From positions 1-5,093 of the forward strand of contig WRJW01000112.1 in NCBI GenBank assembly GCA_009778375.1: DNA of 5,093 bases, in the 5' to 3' direction. Position 1 is the stretch's first letter. Every line of letters begins with the position of its first letter. The notes under the pieces were generated by a model. The model worked only from the letters and a program-made list of their open reading frames with translations, ran no database searches and was not told the origin of the DNA. Source of the stretch: Bacteroidota bacterium (GTDB lineage: Bacteria; Bacteroidota; Bacteroidia; Bacteroidales; UBA932). Both the position numbers and the translations under genes were made by a program. Below, one piece after another: positions 1-5,093 of the stretch.

Positions 1-1260
1 CCCCCGCGGGAAGTCCTTATTTTTTGCGGGCCCGGGAATAACGGAAACGACGGGCGGGCATTGGCTCCTTTGCTGCGCGCTGCTGGGTATGAGGTGGCGC
101 TTTTTGATTTGCGGGTAGATGAGATGAAACCCCTGCCAACTCTTTCCGATTCGACATTGATGATTGACGCCCTTTTTGGATCGGGATTAAACCGTCCTTT
201 AGAAGGATTGGCCGCAAAGTGGGTGACCTGGATGAACAATACTGCGGGGGTTAGGATTGCCTTAGATATTCCATCCGGCCACTTCAGGGCACATTGTACC
301 TTGACGCTCGAATTTCCTAAACTCTCTTTCTTTTTCCCCGAAAGCGCTCCTTATGTGGGAGATTGGCAAGTGGTTCCCTTAGGTTTGGCTCCGCAGGCCA
401 TAGAAACGGTAAAGACACCTTACCGGATGCTAAACCCGGATGCTTTGCGTCACTTGATCAAACCTTTACCAAAATTCTTACACAAAGCTGCTGCAGGCAG
501 AGTAAGGGTATTGGCAGGGTCGCCGGGGATGATGGGCGCCGCTGCCCTGGCGGTTGAAGCTGCTTACCGTACCGGCGCCGGTTGGGTAGAGGCTTTAGTC
601 CCGGAGATGGAAATACAATGGTTGCAGTCGATGGTTCCAGAGGTTATTGTCAGGAATATAGTAAATTACGTGGCAAAAGCGGACGACTCTGCTGTTTTTG
701 GCGCAGGGCCCGGGATGGGCGTTTCGGCATCGACGGCTACAGCGTTGCAGGCGCTCCTTAGGGTGCAGACCCAACCTTGCGTATTGGACGCCGATGCTTT
801 GAATATTTTGGCCTTACAGCCCGAACTGTGGGAGTATGTTCCTAAAAATTCAATCATTACCCCTCATCCGGGGGAGTTTAGGCGGTTGGCCGGAGGTTGG
901 GAAAACGATTTTGATCGCTTGCAACTACAACGTCAGTTGGCCGACCAGCGTCAGGTGGTTGTGGTATTAAAAGGCGCATTTAGCTCCATTGCTTTTCCCG
1001 ATGGCAAGGTATATTTTAATATTTCGGGCAATCCGGGCATGGCCACTGCCGGCAGCGGGGACGTACTTACGGGCATTATGTTGGGATTTCTTGCCCAAGG
1101 ATTTCCGCCGCAGGAAAGCGCCCTCTTAGGTGTTTATATCCACGGATATGCAGGAGATTTGGCCGCAGAAACGCTTGGTCAACGTTCCGTAATGGCGTCG
1201 GATATTTTAAAAAATATTGGTTTTGCCATGCAACGTTTTGCACCTTCGTGCATCTATTAG
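1..1260 (+). CDS. nnr: Bifunctional NAD(P)HX epimerase / ADP-dependent NAD(P)HX dehydratase (5' end outside window)
   Basis: This cytosolic repair enzyme converts hydrated NAD(P)HX back to NAD(P)H: the N-terminal YjeF_N domain epimerises R- and S-NAD(P)HX, and the C-terminal ribokinase-like domain dehydrates S-NAD(P)HX using ADP (known for the family). The reading frame is open to base 1, so a TTG at 61 is internal and not the start. Counting residues from the window edge, the epimerase domain shows GPGNNGNDG (10-18), DALFGSGL (56-63), DIPSG (89-93) and FPKLSFF (105-111). The dehydratase domain shows GSPGMMGAA (173-181), GAGPGMG (234-240), VLDADALN (261-268), TPHPGEF (287-293), VVLKG (321-325) and NPGMATAGSGDVLTG (344-358), with the expected catalytic Asp at 354. 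The 419 visible residues against about 500 for the family suggest that some 60-80 N-terminal residues are missing. Oddities: the loop after DIPSG is about ten residues shorter than in E. coli, and the usual NNGGDG reads NNGNDG. The stop (TAG) is 26 bases before the next gene. Confidence 0.95.
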   Translation, partial: PPREVLIFCGPGNNGNDGRALAPLLRAAGYEVALFDLRVDEMKPLPTLSDSTLMIDALFGSGLNRPLEGLAAKWVTWMNNTAGVRIALDIPSGHFRAHCTLTLEFPKLSFFFPESAPYVGDWQVVPLGLAPQAIETVKTPYRMLNPDALRHLIKPLPKFLHKAAAGRVRVLAGSPGMMGAAALAVEAAYRTGAGWVEALVPEMEIQWLQSMVPEVIVRNIVNYVAKADDSAVFGAGPGMGVSASTATALQALLRVQTQPCVLDADALNILALQPELWEYVPKNSIITPHPGEFRRLAGGWENDFDRLQLQRQLADQRQVVVVLKGAFSSIAFPDGKVYFNISGNPGMATAGSGDVLTGIMLGFLAQGFPPQESALLGVYIHGYAGDLAAETLGQRSVMASDILKNIGFAMQRFAPSCIY

Positions 1261-1286
1261 TTATAACACTATAAAACCTTACATAG

Positions 1287-2567
1287 ATGAAGAAAAAAAT
1301 TGTTTTTTTAACATGCACATCGGCCCTCTTTTTAATCTTTGGCGGATGCGATCAGGTAGAAAGTACGATTACCTATAAGGCAAACGATCCGGTCTATATG
1401 TCGTTTATCGAATTTCGGGGCACAAAAGGGGCCACAGCTCCCCAAAAAATGGTCAATCCCGGGAAAATATGCCTGTATGGCGATTATCTGTTTATTAACG
1501 AAGTCTCTAAAGGGATTCACGTAATAGACAACAGTAATCCCGCCGCTCCCGCTATGGTGGCATTTGTTGAACTTTTAGGTAATATAGACATTACGGTAAG
1601 CGACGGCATTCTTTACGCAGACAGTTTTATTGACCTGGTTCTCTTTGACGTGACCAATCCTGCACAACCCATCGAATGTGGACGCGTCGAAGATGTTTTT
1701 CCAAACGTACTTCCGGCTACCGGCAATGAGTATCCGATCAGGGAGATTGACTGGAAAAAAGGGGTGGTCATAGATTGGGAGGTAAAAACGATTAGAGAAA
1801 AGGAGGAGTTTCGGCCTTATTATCCCTGTCCGTACTGTTCTTATTTGGCCCTTGCAGATGCTGCTTCCTGGAACGGAAGCATGAGGTATTCTACTGCCGG
1901 TTCGGGACTCACCTCCGTTACAGGCTCCATGTCTCGTTTTGCGGTCTATGACGATTACTTATATGTGGTAATCAACAATGTGTTAAAAGTATTTTCCCTA
2001 TACAACAATACAGCAATTAAAGGATATGAACAATACGTAAGCTGGAATGTAGAGACGATCTTTCCGTACGACCAAAAGCTTTTTTTAGGCACTTCCAACG
2101 GTATGATGATTTACGGTCTGAGTGATCCGGCAAAACCTAATCAGCTCTCCTCAATCGCACATATTGTAGGGTGCGATCCGGTGGTGGTGCAGGGAGATTA
2201 TGCCTACGTAACCATCAGGGGCGGAAATGTATGCGGTCAAAACTTAAGTTTATTGGAAGTAATCGACATCAGCAACCCCGTGATGCCTCTGCTCAAAGCC
2301 TCTTTTACAATGACAGAGCCGTATGGGCTTGGTATTGATGAAAATATGCTCTTTGTGTGCGATCAGGGCTTAGCCATTTTTGACGCCACCAATCCGGGAC
2401 AGGTGGGAACAAAGTTGATTAAGCGTTTTTCTTCGATACGCGGATTTGACGTGATTCCTTATAACGGAACGCTGATGCTGATCGGGAACGACGGTTTGTA
2501 TCAATACGATTATTCAGATGTAAACAACATAAAAGAACTGAGCGCCATAAAAATCGATAAAAACTAA
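1287..2567 (+). CDS. LVIVD-repeat beta-propeller lipoprotein, probably envelope or surface exposed
   Basis: The 426-residue product begins with a type II signal peptide: KKK, a hydrophobic stretch (5-18), then FGG-C with Cys21 as the likely lipidated residue. Phe at -3 is not ideal for the lipobox. The mature protein shows seven repeats of the pattern 'xDYLYV...GLxVIDxSNPxxPxxxxxV', typical of LVIVD repeats (PF08309): about 65-96, 106-138, 222-251, 262-293, 303-342, 352-382 and 393-423. I infer a seven-bladed beta-propeller. Residues 139-215 between blades 2 and 3 do not fit the pattern and carry a CPYC motif (C181, C184). No catalytic residues are recognisable; family members are generally of unknown function, with binding or scaffolding suspected. 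An in-frame TAG directly precedes the ATG, so the start is firm. No Shine-Dalgarno sequence is seen, which is usual in Bacteroidetes. It probably shares a transcript with nnr upstream and the barrel gene downstream. Confidence 0.88.
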   Translation: MKKKIVFLTCTSALFLIFGGCDQVESTITYKANDPVYMSFIEFRGTKGATAPQKMVNPGKICLYGDYLFINEVSKGIHVIDNSNPAAPAMVAFVELLGNIDITVSDGILYADSFIDLVLFDVTNPAQPIECGRVEDVFPNVLPATGNEYPIREIDWKKGVVIDWEVKTIREKEEFRPYYPCPYCSYLALADAASWNGSMRYSTAGSGLTSVTGSMSRFAVYDDYLYVVINNVLKVFSLYNNTAIKGYEQYVSWNVETIFPYDQKLFLGTSNGMMIYGLSDPAKPNQLSSIAHIVGCDPVVVQGDYAYVTIRGGNVCGQNLSLLEVIDISNPVMPLLKASFTMTEPYGLGIDENMLFVCDQGLAIFDATNPGQVGTKLIKRFSSIRGFDVIPYNGTLMLIGNDGLYQYDYSDVNNIKELSAIKIDKN

Positions 2568-2569
2568 GC

Positions 2570-2573
2570 GGAG
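2570..2573 (+). promoter_or_regulatory. Possible Shine-Dalgarno GGAG for the barrel gene
   Basis: GGAG lies six bases before the ATG at 2580, in the 12-base gap after the lipoprotein stop, and is followed by an A-run. Shine-Dalgarno sequences are uncommon in Bacteroidetes and the other two visible starts here lack one, so the match may be chance. The A-rich stretch just before the ATG may matter more for translation in this phylum. Confidence 0.4.
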
Positions 2574-2579
2574 AAAAAA

Positions 2580-3155
2580 ATGAAAAAGCTACTTTTATTA
2601 TCATTATGCCTTTGGGCAGGCGCATCCGTCAAGGCGCAGACTTCGGAGGGGTACTTCAATCTAACCCAATTGTCGTTTCTTATGGGCGAAGTGAACGACA
2701 ATGGCCCTACTTCCGTCAGACAGAATATGATACCATCGGTCGTAAATATTAACGGTTATCGTGCCAACGAATATTTGTCGATAGGTGTGGGGGTAGGGAT
2801 GGTTCCTTTGGCCTACACCATTGTGCCCATTTTTGCTGACTTTAGAATTACCCTCTTTAACGATAACCTGAGCCCCGTGATTGCCTTAAAAGCAGGGTAT
2901 TCTTATGCCAAAAGCAAAAAAGATATTTATAATTATTACGGTGCCGATTACATACACAGAGGTGGCGCCATGCTTAATCCCGAAATTGGATTTAAGGTAA
3001 TGGCAACAAAGCGCGCCGATTTTATACTGTCGATAGGTTATTGGTACCAGCATTTGAAAAGCGAGACAAAAAGTTATGTTTACTATGGCGGCACCCGCAC
3101 CATAAACTCAGACATCAATCGATTGTCGATCAGTTTGGGTTTTTTGTTCAAATAG
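2580..3155 (+). CDS. Small outer-membrane beta-barrel protein
   Basis: The 191-residue product starts with a clear Sec signal peptide: MKK, a leucine-rich core (4-12), and a signal peptidase I site VKA|Q after residue 19, which leaves an N-terminal Gln as often seen in Bacteroidetes exported proteins. The mature part alternates polar and hydrophobic/aromatic residues in segments that could form transmembrane strands, at about 24-36, 64-76, 80-93, 98-110, 130-141, 146-159 and 180-190. This suits a barrel of about eight strands like the OMP_b-brl superfamily. The last strand, SISLGFLFK, ends one residue after the aromatic residue typical of a Bam signal. Function is unknown; structural or small-pore roles are possible. 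The start is the first ATG after the lipoprotein stop, which lies in the same frame, and the 12-base gap argues for co-transcription and perhaps a shared envelope role. Its stop is one base from the stop of the convergent hydrogenase-like gene. Confidence 0.85.
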   Translation: MKKLLLLSLCLWAGASVKAQTSEGYFNLTQLSFLMGEVNDNGPTSVRQNMIPSVVNINGYRANEYLSIGVGVGMVPLAYTIVPIFADFRITLFNDNLSPVIALKAGYSYAKSKKDIYNYYGADYIHRGGAMLNPEIGFKVMATKRADFILSIGYWYQHLKSETKSYVYYGGTRTINSDINRLSISLGFLFK

Positions 3156-3156
3156 C

Positions 3157-5007
3157 TTATTCGTAGGATTTAATAATCGAATTCAGCATCTTTTCGGTTT
3201 TGGCGGCTCCTTCGCCTAAGATAAAGCCTATCTGCTGCACTTGCCTCAGGTTTTCTTCGATCACATCGGTTACGCGGTGAATGATCTCTTCGGGTCGCTC
3301 CTCCTTGGAGTGGAGGTTCCGGAAGACGGCGCCCACCAACTTTTTTTGAATAAGTTGAAAGATGGAGACATTGACTAATTTTTGATCGATCTCAACGTCT
3401 TTATTGATCTGTGTTTCGTCGTGGTTGAGGATAAACTGGAATTGGGTAATCAGGGAAGGGGGCAATAGCGTCTTGAGGTCGGCCCCAATAAGGTAGGGGA
3501 TAACGTCGTGGATATCTTTGACATCCTCTCCAAGGAGTTCGATAAAAGCAAGGTTGGATTCCACAATCTTGAGGTTTTCGTCGCAAAAGACAATGCCCGA
3601 ATGGAGGCCCCGAATGAAAATCGACAGGGCTTCGTTTTTGGCGTATAACAACTCCCGAGTCTCTTCTAAAGAGGCCTTGGTGCTCTTTAATTCGTTTTTA
3701 GCCATCTCCAATTCTTCGGTTGCTCTTTTGGAGGTATGGGAGATTTCGCGGTTGCCGATTTGGGCGTTGGTGACGCACATTTCGGGAATGGCGGTATTTT
3801 GGGCGATGGCTTTAGCCAATCCCCTGCAGGTTTCAAAGCCGCAGGCTCCGCAGTTCACCTCTTTATTGTTGTTTCGTAAGGTGATGTGGTTGAGGGCGAT
3901 TTTTAACTCAAACTCACTGGGAGCGGGCAGTTCGTATTTTTTATTCACAAATCTGGCGGTGAGTTCTTTGTAGTGGGAATGAAGATCTAAGTTCTGTTTC
4001 CATGTTGCCACGTCAAAGTTAGCTAAGCGTCGGCTGATATAATCTTTCACTAAAGCGTACCTCAGGTATTTTTCTCCTTCGGAGGAGGTACCCGGCCCCA
4101 TGATACAGCCGTCGCAATAAAACAGGTTAAAATTATGCCGGATGGTTTTATCGTGTTCCAAAAATTGTTTTACGGCGTCAACAGCGCTTTTTCCGGTGGC
4201 CGTAATGGTGTTTTCCTGGAGCAAGCCGATGTCTAAACTGGTGGCCTCCAAAAAACCTTGGGCAATAGGGTACATACTGCCCTTGTAGCCTAAGGGTTCG
4301 TCAAAATCGGAATATTCACTAAAGGTTTCGTTGATTTTAAACTCCTCAAACAACTCCCTCAGTTCTTTAAAAGTCAGCACACCATTAATTTTACTCAATC
4401 CCGTGTAACGGTCTACCTCTCTTTTTGCGGCAATGCAGGGGGTAATGTGTACTACCTTAAGATTGTCTCCATACATTTTTCTGGCCACAATGGCAGAGGC
4501 TCCGATGGGCGAAACATAAGGTACCAAATTGCCGGTTAGTTCGGGATAGAGCTTTTCGATCAGCGTAACTATGGAGGGGCAGCAACTGGTTAGGTAGTAT
4601 TTACCGTTAAAATCGTCGTGGGTAAGTTTTCGGTATTTTTCTGCAATAATGTCTACCCCAAAAGCCATTTCCATCACGTAGGAAAAACCGAGCAGGCGAA
4701 TCATTTTGACAAACTTGCGGTAATCGGTAATGTCGCTGAACTCTCCGGCAATGGAGGGGGCGCAGATGGCCACCACCTTTTCTTCGGAATTTAGCAATTG
4801 TTTGACATCCTTTTTTGCATCGAGATAGCTAATAGCTCCGTAGGCGCATGTTCCTATGCACGTGCCGCATAATATACATTTTGTCTCCTCGATATAAGGA
4901 AAAACGCTGTTTTTACGTACCTGTATTGCTTTTACAGGACAGGCGCGGATGCAGGAATAGCACGCCTTGCATTTGCTTTTGTCTAACTGGATAATGCTGT
5001 CTAACAT
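3157..5007 (-). CDS. Group C (HydS-like) sensory [FeFe]-hydrogenase homologue with PAS domain
   Basis: The 616-residue protein has no signal peptide or membrane segment, so it is probably cytosolic. Domains in order: two [4Fe-4S] ferredoxin motifs (C13/16/19/23 and C44/47/50/54); an Fe-hydrogenase large-subunit domain (about 77-360) with H-cluster motifs L1 TSCCPS (140-145), L2 TPCIAAKRE (189-197) and L3 CDGCIMGPG (298-306); a four-cysteine FeS domain like that in RnfB (PF04060; C386, C389, C394, C411); a probable coiled coil (about 421-462); a PAS domain (about 463-565); and a charged helical tail (566-616). This layout matches group C putative sensory hydrogenases, thought to report H2 or redox state through the PAS to a signalling partner. 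No kinase, cyclase or phosphatase domain is fused. L2 lacks the usual Met and Lys, and L3 is CxxC rather than CxxxC, so catalysis in the HydA sense is doubtful. The start is firm: an in-frame TAA lies four codons upstream and a consensus promoter 45 bases upstream. No Shine-Dalgarno sequence is seen. Confidence 0.9.
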   Translation of the reverse strand: MLDSIIQLDKSKCKACYSCIRACPVKAIQVRKNSVFPYIEETKCILCGTCIGTCAYGAISYLDAKKDVKQLLNSEEKVVAICAPSIAGEFSDITDYRKFVKMIRLLGFSYVMEMAFGVDIIAEKYRKLTHDDFNGKYYLTSCCPSIVTLIEKLYPELTGNLVPYVSPIGASAIVARKMYGDNLKVVHITPCIAAKREVDRYTGLSKINGVLTFKELRELFEEFKINETFSEYSDFDEPLGYKGSMYPIAQGFLEATSLDIGLLQENTITATGKSAVDAVKQFLEHDKTIRHNFNLFYCDGCIMGPGTSSEGEKYLRYALVKDYISRRLANFDVATWKQNLDLHSHYKELTARFVNKKYELPAPSEFELKIALNHITLRNNNKEVNCGACGFETCRGLAKAIAQNTAIPEMCVTNAQIGNREISHTSKRATEELEMAKNELKSTKASLEETRELLYAKNEALSIFIRGLHSGIVFCDENLKIVESNLAFIELLGEDVKDIHDVIPYLIGADLKTLLPPSLITQFQFILNHDETQINKDVEIDQKLVNVSIFQLIQKKLVGAVFRNLHSKEERPEEIIHRVTDVIEENLRQVQQIGFILGEGAAKTEKMLNSIIKSYE

Positions 5008-5051
5008 GGAGTTTAATTATTGCGCATCTTCTTGTATTTACTTTTGATCTG

Positions 5052-5077
5052 CAAAGATAGCACTTTTGTCATCTTTG
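5052..5077. repeat. Inverted repeat CAAAGAT-N12-ATCTTTG across the promoter
   Basis: CAAAGAT at 5052-5058 and ATCTTTG at 5071-5077 are perfect 7-base inverted repeats with a 12-base spacer. One arm lies on the -7 element and the other starts just inside the -33 element. The centre-to-centre distance of 19 bases (about two helical turns) is compatible with a dimeric repressor site, but one arm is constrained by the promoter consensus itself, so chance is a real alternative. Nearby are direct copies of ACTTTTG at 5040-5046 and 5062-5068. Confidence 0.35.
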
Positions 5078-5081
5078 TCAA
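5052..5081 (-). promoter_or_regulatory. Bacteroidetes-type promoter (-33 TTG / -7 TATCTTTG) of the hydrogenase-like gene
   Basis: On the - strand TTGACA (5081-5076) is followed by TATCTTTG (5059-5052), with exactly 19 bases between TTG and TATCTTTG. This fits the known Bacteroidetes consensus TTG-N19-22-TAnnTTTG read by the primary sigma factor. Transcription would start near 5045, giving a leader of about 38 bases before the ATG at 5007. The leader is A/T-rich and shows no strong hairpin or riboswitch-like structure. Confidence 0.85.
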
Positions 5082-5093
5082 GTAGTTTCATTC

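Noticed and set aside
61..63. TTG as the start codon of the nnr reading frame
   Set aside because: The frame is open from base 1 and the upstream part encodes the conserved GPGNNGNDG motif at 28-54, so the real start lies outside the window.
1210..1286. Separate promoter for the lipoprotein gene
   Set aside because: The TTTG occurrences near 1222 and 1239 lack the TA of TAnnTTTG, and the 26-base gap has no -7 match, so co-transcription with nnr is the simpler reading.
1076..1318. 80-codon open frame on the - strand over the nnr end and lipoprotein start
   Set aside because: It is antisense to two supported genes, has no recognisable domain, and its conceptual protein looks like a shadow of the coding frames.
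2419..2625. 68-codon open frame on the - strand across the lipoprotein/barrel junction
   Set aside because: It is antisense to two supported genes and its translation is low in complexity and unlike any domain I know.
3116..3146. Palindrome CAATCGATTG and a 5-bp stem (ATCGA-TTG-TCGAT) followed by a T-run as a terminator of the barrel gene
   Set aside because: The stem is short and AT-rich, the T-run begins about nine bases later, and both lie inside the coding sequence where GGGTTTTTT encodes part of the last strand.
3518..3973. 151-codon open frame on the + strand inside the hydrogenase-like gene
   Set aside because: It is wholly antisense to the well-supported FeS/coiled-coil/PAS coding region; its translation shows no recognisable domain and it has no promoter.
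5013..5027. Four-codon upstream reading frame ATG CGC AAT AAT TAA in the leader of the hydrogenase-like gene
   Set aside because: It is very short, out of frame with the gene and has no ribosome-binding sequence; an ATG with a nearby stop is expected by chance in AT-rich leaders.

Overview
The window (5,093 bases) looks like a chromosomal segment from an anaerobic member of the Bacteroidetes, probably Bacteroidales. Three things point there. The promoter at the right end matches the Bacteroidetes sigma-ABfr consensus (TTG, 19 bases, TATCTTTG). Most starts lack a Shine-Dalgarno sequence. The proteins are of typical Bacteroidetes kinds: an LVIVD-propeller lipoprotein, a small outer-membrane barrel with a KAQ-type signal peptide, and an [FeFe]-hydrogenase-like PAS sensor. 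No tRNA, rRNA, CRISPR array, insertion sequence or other mobile element is visible. Coding density is very high.

Left part (1-3155, + strand): three genes in one direction with gaps of 26 and 12 bases, so they are probably co-transcribed. First is nnr, the bifunctional NAD(P)HX epimerase/dehydratase that repairs damaged NAD(P)H; its 5' end lies outside the window. Next is a lipoprotein predicted to fold as a seven-bladed LVIVD beta-propeller. Last is a 191-residue outer-membrane beta-barrel protein. The lipoprotein and barrel look like a two-gene cell-envelope module. The link to nnr seems to be one of position only.

Right part (3157-5093, - strand): one 616-residue protein built as 2x[4Fe-4S] ferredoxin, H-cluster domain, a further four-cysteine FeS domain, coiled coil, PAS and helical tail. 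This is the layout of group C ('sensory', HydS-like) [FeFe]-hydrogenases, which are thought to sense H2 or redox state rather than to make H2 in bulk. It has its own strong promoter at 5052-5081. Its stop codon lies one base from the stop of the convergent barrel gene, so it must be transcribed without a same-strand gene directly downstream.

Most interesting points: (i) the H-cluster motifs differ from those of catalytic HydA (CxxC instead of CxxxC in motif L3; Ala at the usual Lys and Thr at the usual Met in L2), while both L1 cysteines are kept; (ii) this sensor has no output domain and no adjacent phosphatase, kinase or cyclase partner in view; (iii) an inverted repeat spans its promoter; (iv) the tail-to-tail gene pair has no spacer. 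I do not see a clearly new multi-gene system. The orphan hydrogenase-like sensor is the best candidate for follow-up.
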